From positions 1-29,896 of the forward strand of contig JBCCGE010000038.1 of assembly GCA_039029455.1 (NCBI GenBank): a DNA stretch of 29,896 nucleotides, given 5' to 3'. The DNA is from JBCCGE01 sp039029455 (GTDB lineage Bacteria; Pseudomonadota; Gammaproteobacteria; Arenicellales; Poriferihabitantaceae). The notes below the pieces were generated by a model. It was not told the origin of the DNA and ran no database searches. It saw only the letters and a program-made list of their open reading frames with translations. A program made the position numbers and the translations under genes. Numbering within the stretch: the first letter of the stretch is position 1; each line of letters starts with the position of its first letter. Positions 16,318-23,711 of the stretch are shown here, piece after piece.

Positions 16318-16929
16318 CTAATCCGTTGAACCAAAATCCCTTTCAACAATCGTAACAGCCGTTTGGCACTCTACTCCATCACTCCAGCGCGCTATGAACA
16401 CCGCGGGACCCAGCGTGATCACGTCCATCGAATTTGACTCATAAGTGGGTCCACTGGATGTTGAATGGTACACCGCGTAAGACTGACCGAGAATGGTCTC
16501 ACAAGCACTGCAATCAAATGATCCGGCACCAAACAGAGACTGGTCGCTGACAAATTCAACGCCGTTTTGAACAACGGAGTATCTCACCGTCACGCCTATC
16601 GCGTCGGTATCGTTTCGGGCTGACACCACTCTCGCCGACAACACGTTTGTTTCCAGCATCTTCAGCTGCCCATTGAACTGCGCCTGCACTCCGGAAACAC
16701 CGAAAGGTATCGAGTTTGTGCCCACCTGGCAGGCCATCGGATCGGGCGTCGTAGTGCCCGCGCCTTCGTCGCCACCAGTGGCTGTTGTGAGAGCGTGTGA
16801 CGGCAGAATCACCGAATTCACCACCGGCTTCGACCATTGGTATGGCATCTCCATCGCAGAGGCACCACCAACTGCCCCGATTTGAATAAAATGCCGACGT
16901 GTCAATACGCGCTTAGTATTCTTATTCAT
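16318..16929 (-). CDS. Exported protein D with Tat-like RR...W-x-K-P...LPSHA N-terminus
   Basis: This protein has the best Tat consensus of the five paralogues: T-R-R-H-F-I-Q at residues 10-16, then GAVGGASAM, then W32-S-K-P and LPSHA ending at residue 46. A linker TTATGGDEGAG follows, matching the GGDEG linker of protein C. The mature domain is about 155 residues with cysteines in MACQVG, FDCSACE and VECQT, so disulfides are plausible. The domain is otherwise unrelated to A, B and E by eye. It lies 74 bases downstream of an exported-protein gene on the same strand (17004-17402), and the two probably form an operon whose upstream region carries the TCACCCA-AA-TGGGTGA dyad. Secretion by Tat is inferred; the function is unknown. 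Confidence 0.8.
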   Translation of the reverse strand: MNKNTKRVLTRRHFIQIGAVGGASAMEMPYQWSKPVVNSVILPSHALTTATGGDEGAGTTTPDPMACQVGTNSIPFGVSGVQAQFNGQLKMLETNVLSARVVSARNDTDAIGVTVRYSVVQNGVEFVSDQSLFGAGSFDCSACETILGQSYAVYHSTSSGPTYESNSMDVITLGPAVFIARWSDGVECQTAVTIVERDFGSTD

Positions 16930-17003
16930 ATTCTCAATCTACATGTTTTGGTTGGGTTAAGTGGCAGGCAATCCGCCCTAAAAATTAAATCATCCTCTGC
17001 GAA

Positions 17004-17402
17004 TCAAAACGCCGGGATACCGTCTTTCACCTTAAATTTGGTTTTCTTTCCACCATTCGGTCGAATGCGAATTCCGCGATACTTCTTTTTCTTTTTCTGG
17101 ATGACGCTGCAGCGCTCACCCATTTCAGTTCCGGCCCCGGCGCAAACCATGGTCCCGGCTTCCTCATCCTCAGTAATCGTCCAGTCTTCCAACAGTTCCA
17201 GATCATCGGCAACGACTTTCCGCCGCCCGTCGGCGCTCCAGAAAATCTTAAACTTCTTGCCGATCCAGGTTTTATCGCTGATCACCTCACGCAGTTGCTG
17301 TTCGTCAAGATTTTCCCATCCCGCCCAGGAAGTAGATGGCAAAGTGAGCAGGGTCAAAGCGATAGCACTAAACATACCGAGGAATACTTTTGATTGAATC
17401 AT
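17004..17402 (-). CDS. Small exported protein of unknown function
   Basis: The ATG at 17402 starts a good Sec signal (MIQSKVFLGMFSAIALTLL, then LPSTSWAG, cleavage after SWA). The frame is open upstream, but those residues do not resemble a signal. The mature part (about 105 residues) starts ENLDEQQLREVISDKTWIGKKFKIFWSADG and has GTMVCAGAGTEMGERCSVIQ, so one likely disulfide, followed by a strongly basic run KKKKKYRG. The layout (LREVISDKTWIGK, then a beta strand set with two Cys) resembles small secreted beta-barrel proteins, but I cannot name the family. It is probably the first gene of an operon with D. Confidence 0.65.
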   Translation of the reverse strand: MIQSKVFLGMFSAIALTLLTLPSTSWAGWENLDEQQLREVISDKTWIGKKFKIFWSADGRRKVVADDLELLEDWTITEDEEAGTMVCAGAGTEMGERCSVIQKKKKKYRGIRIRPNGGKKTKFKVKDGIPAF

Positions 17403-17505
17403 GGGCTTACATCCGGTTCCGGTGGTGTACATTCTAAAATCGTGGTCGTGCGACAACTAAATGCATGCAATTGCCTGAATTATGAATGAGTTCACCCATA
17501 ATTCA

Positions 17506-17521
17506 TCACCCAAATGGGTGA
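17506..17521. promoter_or_regulatory. Dyad TCACCCA-AA-TGGGTGA in the intergenic region before the D operon
   Basis: This is a perfect inverted repeat with 7-base arms, identical over 16 bases to the one upstream of gene B. It ends 103 bases upstream of the ATG at 17402 on the minus strand. An extra half-site TTCACCCA lies at 17491-17498, nearer that gene. The divergent DMT transporter at 17698 could also be the target. Confidence 0.6.
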
Positions 17522-17697
17522 ATTTGGCTGGAATATCTTCGCGGAAGTACCCGTCATAATCATGGTGATTTACTCTAGCTTCCTGAAAATCCTGAGCACT
17601 GTGCCATCAGGTATTTGTTTGCCTGGGCAATGCGTCCGGTGAAAAATCTAAATCCCGTTGAAATCTCACAAGAGATCAGTCCATAGCGTAAAAGGCT

Positions 17698-18597
17698 TTG
17701 ATAAACCCAGCTCGTCTCCCAACATTTTCTTACTGGTTGCTCGGACTGATCTGGGGCAGTAACTTCATCTACATGAAATGGGCGACGAATGTAGTCAGCC
17801 CGTCACAAACGGTCTTGCTCCGGGTGTTTTTCGGGCTCTTGCCAATTGCTGTGTACGCCTATCAGAAAAAGGCGTTTGACCGGAGTCACAGCAAGCACTT
17901 CCTTCATTTGTTGATCATGGCACTTGTTGGCACCATTGCGTATTACTACGGTTTTGCACGATCCGCCTCCATGCTTCAATCCAGTGTAGTTGGAGGACTC
18001 AGTGGCTTGACCCCCATCCTGACCTTTCTTATTGCGCTGATATTACTTAACGACGAATCGACGCACCCGGTGCGAATTGCAGGAATTGCAATCGGATTTA
18101 TCGGCGTACTATTGATTGCGCAACCGCAAACCAACGATTTGTTGAACGCCAGTGCAATGGGTACCCTCTACGCTGTGATTGGATCGGTGGGAGTAGGCGC
18201 ATCGTTTGTCTATGCGAAAAAATTCATACTTCCACTCAACATACCGACTTCAGCACTCATCACCTATCAGCTGACGCTAAGCCTGATCATTCTAGCTGTG
18301 TTCACAGACCTGGACGGGATACAGCATCTGACAACAGACTACAGAGCACTGGCTGGGCTCGTCATTGGTCTGGGGGTTCTGGGTACCGGAATCGCCTATA
18401 TTCTCTACTACCACGTAGTACAAAAAATGGGGGCCGTCTCAGCGGCCTCCGTCGCGTATCTTCCCCCAATCGTTGCTGTATTCATCGGCGTATTCATTGT
18501 GGGGGAAGAAATTGACCCATTGGAATACTGCGCGATCGCACTGGTTTTTATCGGTTTACTTCTCGTGAACCAGCGCTCAGGAACGCCGAAAACCTGA
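17698..18597 (+). CDS. EamA/DMT-family transporter
   Basis: The product has ten predicted transmembrane segments in two EamA repeats (LLGLIWGSNFIYMKWA at the start; GTLYAVIGSVGVGASFVYAKK opening the second half). The length, 299 residues, is standard. The start is a TTG at 17698: an in-frame TAA lies 9 bases upstream, AAAAGG precedes it, and no other start exists before TM1. EamA proteins export or import amino acids and other small metabolites through the inner membrane; the substrate cannot be named. It is convergent with gene E and may share the dyad-containing region 17403-17697 with the D operon. Confidence 0.85.
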   Translation: MINPARLPTFSYWLLGLIWGSNFIYMKWATNVVSPSQTVLLRVFFGLLPIAVYAYQKKAFDRSHSKHFLHLLIMALVGTIAYYYGFARSASMLQSSVVGGLSGLTPILTFLIALILLNDESTHPVRIAGIAIGFIGVLLIAQPQTNDLLNASAMGTLYAVIGSVGVGASFVYAKKFILPLNIPTSALITYQLTLSLIILAVFTDLDGIQHLTTDYRALAGLVIGLGVLGTGIAYILYYHVVQKMGAVSAASVAYLPPIVAVFIGVFIVGEEIDPLEYCAIALVFIGLLLVNQRSGTPKT

Positions 18598-18628
18598 TCG
18601 TTCCAATCTGACCCCAGGTCGGTCGGTA

Positions 18629-19228
18629 CTACTCCGGATACGCGGTTGCCTCAAACATCAGGTTAAAGTCTATTGAATCCGACAAATCAAGCGGCGATGA
18701 AAACGAATCACGCCGATAAATCGTACCCGAGATCATTCCTGCAACCTCGATCGTTTCAGTTGTGACGTTCACCATAGACAGGCTGATTGACAGGCCGGCC
18801 CCGCTGTTGTCCTCATAAAATGGCGTCAGGCCATTTGTCGGCAGATAGGTCACTGACGGGTCCACAGCGCTGTTGCCATTGAGGTCGAACACAATGCTCA
18901 GGCTGTCCATCAGCACAAGGCTCGCGGTCAGATGCCCCTGCAACGTGACTGTCGTCACGTTAAAAATTTCACTGAAACTACTGGTGGATGATCCCCCTTG
19001 TCGAAACGTGACCCAGTCTCCCTGGCCCCCGTTAAAAGAGCCGGATATCCGACCTGTTATATCACCGCCTCCGCTGCCCCCTGATGGCACCGTGAGCGAT
19101 GACTGAGCGTGGGCGGGAAGCAGCGCAGTGTTGACCACCGGCTTTACCCAGATTGCGGGTACAGCAGCCAGCGCCGTCGTTGCCATGATTTTTTGTAAAA
19201 GCCGTCGTTTTCCTGTCTCAGCAGTCAT
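18629..19228 (-). CDS. Exported protein E with RR...W-x-K-P...LPAHA signal-like N-terminus
   Basis: The ATG at 19228 has AAAGG 8 bases upstream. The N-terminus reads GKRRLLQK, a short Ala-rich hydrophobic stretch, then W27-V-K-P and LLPAHA ending at residue 41. A Gly/Ser-rich linker (GGSGGGD) follows. The mature domain (about 158 residues) has no cysteine, unlike A-D, and consists of Ser/Thr-rich alternating strand patterns (VTTVTLQGHLTASLVLM, then SMVNVTTETIEVAGMISGTIY), suggesting a beta-sandwich. It lies downstream of the LuxR-type gene on the same strand, with the 28-bp palindrome of 19289-19316 between them. The function is unknown. Confidence 0.8.
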   Translation of the reverse strand: MTAETGKRRLLQKIMATTALAAVPAIWVKPVVNTALLPAHAQSSLTVPSGGSGGGDITGRISGSFNGGQGDWVTFRQGGSSTSSFSEIFNVTTVTLQGHLTASLVLMDSLSIVFDLNGNSAVDPSVTYLPTNGLTPFYEDNSGAGLSISLSMVNVTTETIEVAGMISGTIYRRDSFSSPLDLSDSIDFNLMFEATAYPE

Positions 19229-19288
19229 TGCGTTACCTTTCTCGTTGGTTGTTATTCAACAAAGAATCTAGGTCAACACGATCGCTTT

Positions 19289-19316
19289 TCACAACTATGG
19301 ATTTCCATAGTTGTGA
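19289..19316. promoter_or_regulatory. Perfect 28-bp palindrome upstream of gene E (lux-box-like)
   Basis: Arms of 13 bases (TCACAACTATGGA and its exact reverse complement) flank TT. It lies 61 bases before the ATG of E and 60 bases after the end of the luxR-type gene. No T-run follows, so it is not a typical terminator. If TTGACC (19271-19276, minus strand) is the -35, the dyad is centred near -61.5, the classical upstream activator position; the matching -10 is weak. Confidence 0.7.
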
Positions 19317-19375
19317 CTCATCTCAGCGGCCTTGAATCCGGGACATTGATTTTTTTGAAGTTGTCGAGGCGACGT

Positions 19376-20140
19376 TTAGTTCACTTCAATAATGCCCTTT
19401 ATCACGGCGCGGGCAATCGCCTGTTCCCGCGTCGTTGAATTCAGGAATTTTTTGGCGAGGTTTATGTGGTGCTCAACAGTTACCGGCTGTATCTCGAGTT
19501 CACTCGCGATCTCCTTCGTCCGGCGACCTTTGGACAACAGCGTCAGACATTCGATTTGTCGTTCGCTGAGTGTTTGCTCCTGATACTCTTTGACTTCTTC
19601 CTGATCCCGTCCTGTGAGCAGCGTAATGCGCTCGTGGGCGTGCAGCGACAGTAGTCTGAGTTGTCGCGAGCGACTTTTGTACATACTCTCGAAGTCATTT
19701 CGAGACAGCGTTGTACCCAGATTCCAGCCGCCAAAGTCCGGGCCCAGCCCGCGCCGTCTGACAATGCAGCTGGTTCCAGAGCGGAAGCCGGTCTCCGCCG
19801 CCTCTGTTATCAGCCCACGTTCTTTTTCATTGAGATACGTGTAATCCGGCAGATACTCTACGCCGGTTCGAACCGGTTCATAGGTTTGACAGCAATAGGT
19901 AAAAAACGGGTCAAATGCCGCGTACCCTTCGCGTTGATACTTCTCAACCCACCACCCGGGCATGGTGGTCAGTAATATCGTATCTTCCGGGGTGTTCAGG
20001 TAACCGCGACAGTAGACATAAAGCAAGTGTGTGATCTGGAGTTGATGAAACGCCTCAACAGTGACGCCCCACAAATCCTCCACAGAACCCGCCTGTCTCT
20101 GTTGCACCAGATATTTTGAAATTCCTGTCTGTCCCACCAT
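19376..20140 (-). CDS. LuxR-family transcriptional regulator with autoinducer-binding domain, no luxI nearby
   Basis: At 254 residues this is the usual length. The N-terminal region fits the autoinducer-binding fold: W64 and Y68 (WWVEKY), D77-P78 (AAFDPFF) and FRSGTSC correspond to the ligand-pocket residues of TraR/LuxR. The position of the usual third pocket tryptophan (TraR W85) is threonine (T92). The C-terminal GerE-type helix-turn-helix (residues 190-247) is intact: LSERQIECLTLLSKGRRTKEIASELEIQPVTVEHHI. No autoinducer synthase gene is in the window, so it may be a solo receptor for foreign or non-AHL signals. The strong dyad just behind it, upstream of gene E, is a natural candidate target. 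It has no strong Shine-Dalgarno. Confidence 0.88.
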   Translation of the reverse strand: MVGQTGISKYLVQQRQAGSVEDLWGVTVEAFHQLQITHLLYVYCRGYLNTPEDTILLTTMPGWWVEKYQREGYAAFDPFFTYCCQTYEPVRTGVEYLPDYTYLNEKERGLITEAAETGFRSGTSCIVRRRGLGPDFGGWNLGTTLSRNDFESMYKSRSRQLRLLSLHAHERITLLTGRDQEEVKEYQEQTLSERQIECLTLLSKGRRTKEIASELEIQPVTVEHHINLAKKFLNSTTREQAIARAVIKGIIEVN

Positions 20141-20275
20141 TCATCCCGATTGTTGTTGTTCAAGCAATGTCAGGGACCCGAATGACGAGACGCTCGGCGT
20201 CACATAGTCCCGATAATTTTTCCGAGAATACTCTGATATCGCGCATCACACTAAGCGCTGCTGTCTCAGATTTGA

Positions 20276-21085
20276 CTACGCGATACGATCCCCTTCAGCA
20301 TTTTTCATTCTACTGTATCCGAACAAAACTTCAATCAATCCTGCTGTGATAATCGCGATCCCACCCACCCACTGAATCAGCACCATCCGTTCCTCCGGCA
20401 CCAGGACCGTAGCACTGACAATGGCAACAATGACTTCCGACATGGTTAGAATCCCGACCCGGCCCGGGAACAGAATCTGTGATCCGCGAAAGATGATGCA
20501 AAAGCACGGGAGCAGAACACAGACAGACCAGAATGCAGCCACAGCAAATGAGCTCTGAAGCATCGACACTTCTGGCAGCGGATCATTGTTGACTGCGCCG
20601 GCGAAAATAAATGAGAAAATCGTTGTAAACACAAAAATAAACGCCGTCAGCGGAAGTATGGGGATATTTGGCCACCGATTCAGCGCAGCGACTGCGACGG
20701 CCCAAAATATACCTGACAGCAAACTGTAGAGATCGCCTATGTTTGGCGGAACGCCCTGTAAGCCGCTGTTTACCAACAGCAGATATAACCCGACAAACGC
20801 AATAGCGATCGCAACTACTCGTGCGATCGTCAGTTTCTCGGATAACCACAGAACTCCCAGTAACGTGGACCAAACCGGTGTCAGGTAGTAAAGCATTGTC
20901 GCCCGGATAATGGTCGTTTCAACAAGGCCATTGGCGTATAGCGTGAACGCAGCCCCGATCATTGACGCCGCAAAAACAGTTGGCCACATCACGTGTCGAA
21001 GCCCCGCGCGGAAAAACACAAACAGGGGTCCGAGAATCAACAGCGGACAGGCGTTAAAGTACACAACGGCCCAGGAACCGGTCAT
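20276..21085 (-). CDS. EamA/DMT-family transporter with unresolved 5' end
   Basis: Starting at the ATG at 21085 gives 269 residues and about nine hydrophobic segments; EamA motifs are present (YYLTPVWSTLLGVLWLSEKLT closing the first half). The frame upstream of 21085 clearly continues the protein: NWLSAAVALGAAAWGLYWYPLREIE is the missing first membrane segment. That stretch reaches back only to an in-frame TAA at 21197-21199, with no ATG, GTG or TTG between. Either the gene starts at the ATT at 21194-21196 (GAGG lies 8 bases before it), or a nonsense or frameshift change near the T7 run broke the start; an in-frame ATG lies at 21220. The full span is therefore about 20276-21196 or 21220. The substrate is unknown. 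Confidence 0.75.
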   Translation of the reverse strand: MTGSWAVVYFNACPLLILGPLFVFFRAGLRHVMWPTVFAASMIGAAFTLYANGLVETTIIRATMLYYLTPVWSTLLGVLWLSEKLTIARVVAIAIAFVGLYLLLVNSGLQGVPPNIGDLYSLLSGIFWAVAVAALNRWPNIPILPLTAFIFVFTTIFSFIFAGAVNNDPLPEVSMLQSSFAVAAFWSVCVLLPCFCIIFRGSQILFPGRVGILTMSEVIVAIVSATVLVPEERMVLIQWVGGIAIITAGLIEVLFGYSRMKNAEGDRIA

Positions 21086-21289
21086 GCCACTGCTCTCAAT
21101 TTCACGCAGCGGATACCAGTACAGACCCCACGCGGCGGCGCCGAGAGCAACGGCGGCGCTTAGCCAGTTTTCCGAAAAGGTTCTACCGAAAAAAATTTAG
21201 ATAACCTCGGGATGATTCATAAAGACGCGCACATTCTGCAGAAGTCCGGAGTCAGTCCTTGGGGTATCGAATCGCGACGATCAATTCTG

Positions 21290-21676
21290 CTAGCTGAGTT
21301 CATGTCCAAAGGTGAGCTTGTTGCCATCCGGATCAACAACCGAGAACTCCCGCATACCCCAGGTCTGATCGACCGGAGCAATTCTGAGACCCGCGCCCGA
21401 ACAGGGCATATTGATATCCAGACCGTTTTCCGTGAAGCCTGCGTACAACTTATCAATATCGTCAACCCGAACGTAAAAGAGACCGCCAAAACATCCGTCA
21501 CCGGCGTGTGAAGACAGGTGAACACAGTCCCCTTCTCGCTCCAGACAAGCATACTTGGACATAAACGCCGACGGATCCGGATCGGGTGCCACTAAAACGC
21601 CGAAATCGAGGATTTGGGTATAAAACTCGATTGACGCTGAGATATCACTGCACTTTATGGTGGGCTCGATGCTCAA
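21290..21676 (-). CDS. VOC-family (glyoxalase/bleomycin-resistance-like) protein
   Basis: This is a single vicinal-oxygen-chelate domain of 128 residues: EPTIKCSDISASIEFYTQILDFGV at the start, a middle FYVRVDDIDKLYAGFTENGL, and a closing GMREFSVVDPDGNKLTFGH, the usual second half. It starts at TTG 21676 with a weak GAGAG upstream. VOC proteins of this type bind metals or small hydrophobic drugs; the fold does not settle the reaction. A second VOC gene lies just upstream on the same strand, so they may be an operon, although the two proteins are not close paralogues. Confidence 0.75.
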   Translation of the reverse strand: MSIEPTIKCSDISASIEFYTQILDFGVLVAPDPDPSAFMSKYACLEREGDCVHLSSHAGDGCFGGLFYVRVDDIDKLYAGFTENGLDINMPCSGAGLRIAPVDQTWGMREFSVVDPDGNKLTFGHELS

Positions 21677-21736
21677 AAGAAAAACTCTCTAAAGTGTGTC
21701 GGTAGACATTTTAAAAAAATTGTTGGAAATACACTT

Positions 21737-22114
21737 TCATTTTTCGGAATGAAGTCCAATCGTATTCCCTTCGGTATCGATGATGTGGGCGCAAAATCCA
21801 TATTCGCCTATAGACATCTTGGAAGTCTGTACTGTCCCCCCTGCACTATCGGCACGCGCCTCTTCAATAGCGCAGTCATCACATTGAAAATACACCATGG
21901 TACCGCCAGCACCCGGTGCAAACCCCTCCATTGCAACCAGAGCACCCGCCGATCCATAGCGCTCAAAGTCTGACGGGAACGCGCACATTTCGACACCCGA
22001 TTCCGTTGGGTCTGTCATCGGTTGAAGTTCAACATTAAACAGACTTTCATAAAATGCTTTCGCACGCGACATGTCGGCGACATAAATTTCAAACCAACCG
22101 CAGGGATTATTCAT
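21737..22114 (-). CDS. VOC-family protein
   Basis: The ATG at 22114 has GGAG 8 bases upstream and gives the standard start NNPCGWFEIYVADMSRAKAFYESLF. A start 45 codons earlier adds unrelated residues. The 125-residue domain shows VYFQCDDCAIEEARADSAGGTV and a closing FCAHIIDTEGNTIGLHS, as in the YckA/glyoxalase-like predicted-enzyme subgroup. It is cytoplasmic and of unknown substrate. It is on the same strand as, and 60 bases upstream of, the other VOC gene. Confidence 0.8.
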   Translation of the reverse strand: MNNPCGWFEIYVADMSRAKAFYESLFNVELQPMTDPTESGVEMCAFPSDFERYGSAGALVAMEGFAPGAGGTMVYFQCDDCAIEEARADSAGGTVQTSKMSIGEYGFCAHIIDTEGNTIGLHSEK

Positions 22115-22273
22115 AACCAGTCTCCAGATTTTTCTCTGATCAAATAAACTCTCGATGCACCCGTGGATGCCACCCAATAAACTCATTGTTGATGGACAAG
22201 TATAACGTCCGTTTGGGGCTGAACGAATATCTGCAGCTGTTGACTTCATTTTTACTCGCGATAGGATTGAACC

Positions 22274-23221
22274 ATGAGTCTACCCGCCTCTCGCAAGCTG
22301 AATTTCAGTGAGATACCCGTCATCAGTCTGGGTGGGCTGTCAGATGCCAACCGCAAATCTGTAGTTGAGCAAATCGACCACGCCTGTTGCCACGTCGGAT
22401 TCTTTTATATCGTCGATCATGGTTTTGACGGCCATCTGACGTCGGAGCTTTTGGATCAGGCGCAGCGTTTTTTCAGTCGACCTGAGACCGAGAAACGTGC
22501 ACTTGGCCTGCACCCCTCAATGCGCGGATACCTGCCAATCTTTTACAAGAGCAAGATCACCGACACGTTCTCTGGCACAAGTCATCAGGAGGGATTCTGG
22601 ATCGGTCACGATTGCGTGGACGCCCCCCAGCACCCGTTGGAAAGTCTGAATCGCTGGCCAGAAAATTCCGACGATTTTCGCATCGCAATGACCGCTTACC
22701 TGCAGGCGGTTGAACAGCTTGCAGAGACATTAGGAAATTGTTTCTTTGAGGCGCTGGGTCAAAGCAGAAATTTCTACCGAACACAGTTTTCAAGACCCAC
22801 GTCCAGACTGAAACTCAATCACTACCCACCACAGGACAACCCTCAGCGGGAAGACAATATCGGTGTCGTGCCACACACTGACTCCGGTGGATTCACAATC
22901 TTGTGGCAGGACTCAAATGGCGGGCTCGAAGTACAGTCCAAAGAGGGAGAATGGGTCGTCGCCCCACCGATAGAGCACAGCTTCGTGGTCAATATTGGCG
23001 ATATCCTGAAGTACTGGAGCAACGGTCGATATTCATCTACTCATCATCGAGTCGTGAATCGATACGGAGTGGATCGATTTTCAATCCCCTACTTCGTCAA
23101 TCCAAACGCGCACACAAAAATCTCGGCACTGGACGGCTCATTTGACTTCGAACCCTTCGACTATGGCGACTATCAGTCTGGCAAGTGGCGCGACTTCTTT
23201 CCGGTTGATCAGTCAAATTAA
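22274..23221 (+). CDS. 2-oxoglutarate/Fe(II) dioxygenase, isopenicillin N synthase family
   Basis: At 315 residues with both domains present, this is a complete member of the family. The N-terminal DIOX_N part reads IPVISLGGLSDANRKSVVEQIDHACCHVGFFYIVDHG. The C-terminal double-stranded beta helix carries H201-T-D203 and H258 (SSTHHRV) for iron, with R268-x-S270 (RFSIPYF) binding 2-oxoglutarate. AGGA precedes the ATG by 8 bases. Homologues oxidise many small molecules; the true substrate is not deducible. It stands alone on the plus strand, divergent from the VOC genes. Confidence 0.85.
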   Translation: MSLPASRKLNFSEIPVISLGGLSDANRKSVVEQIDHACCHVGFFYIVDHGFDGHLTSELLDQAQRFFSRPETEKRALGLHPSMRGYLPIFYKSKITDTFSGTSHQEGFWIGHDCVDAPQHPLESLNRWPENSDDFRIAMTAYLQAVEQLAETLGNCFFEALGQSRNFYRTQFSRPTSRLKLNHYPPQDNPQREDNIGVVPHTDSGGFTILWQDSNGGLEVQSKEGEWVVAPPIEHSFVVNIGDILKYWSNGRYSSTHHRVVNRYGVDRFSIPYFVNPNAHTKISALDGSFDFEPFDYGDYQSGKWRDFFPVDQSN

Positions 23222-23487
23222 AACGGCGTCTGATCCTGCCATTCCTGATGGCTGGCTAATCGAATACGAGCAACATAATCCGACCGCAACAGCTCAAATA
23301 CTCGCAGCGACTCTTCACGCAAAAATGATTGCCATGCGCTGACAGTTTTTTCAATTTCTCCACGTTGCGCGAGTTCATGTGAAAGCCAAAGCTTCAGATT
23401 TTGAACAACATCAGAACGTTCCACTTCAGCATGGCCGCGCGGAATCAATACCAGTCCAAAAAGATCAGAGCCCATAAAACAATGCAC
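23218..23487 (-). CDS. Uncharacterised ORF, possibly the 3' part of an interrupted gene
   Basis: The frame reads a plausible soluble, helical protein: GSDLFGLVLIPRGHAEVERSDVVQNLKLWLSHELAQRGEIEKTV and onward to HQEWQDQTPF. A start at the GTG 23487 or the ATG 23475 has no ribosome-binding site. Read further upstream, the same frame gives TRYTRHPTLEAV, then a TAA (23521-23523), then 28 codons back to an ATG at 23607 that follows a TAG. The whole 23218-23607 could be a gene of about 129 residues broken by one TAA. I do not recognise the family. Its end overlaps the dioxygenase stop by 4 bases. Region 23488-23711 otherwise holds only a 12-base palindrome CGCAGCGCTGCG (23545-23556). Confidence 0.4.
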   Translation of the reverse strand: MHCFMGSDLFGLVLIPRGHAEVERSDVVQNLKLWLSHELAQRGEIEKTVSAWQSFLREESLRVFELLRSDYVARIRLASHQEWQDQTPF

Positions 23488-23711
23488 TGCTTCAAGTGTC
23501 GGGTGGCGGGTGTATCGGGTTTATTTCTGGGTAAAATCATTATTCGCAGCGCTGCGCACAATCGCAATGCTTGTTGTGGAGGCGAAAATTTCTTCGGACC
23601 ATACCATTAACTAAATCGAATGCCGAAAACCCAGGGTTCCCACACGCTCCTACGTCAGACAAAACTCTGGGGTACTATCGAGGCTCCTGCAGCCGTGCAC
23701 CAGTTACTGTC

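Noticed and set aside
19289..19316. Palindrome as a Rho-independent terminator of the luxR-type gene
   Set aside because: The stem is AT-containing, has a 2-base centre too short for a hairpin loop, and no T-run follows.
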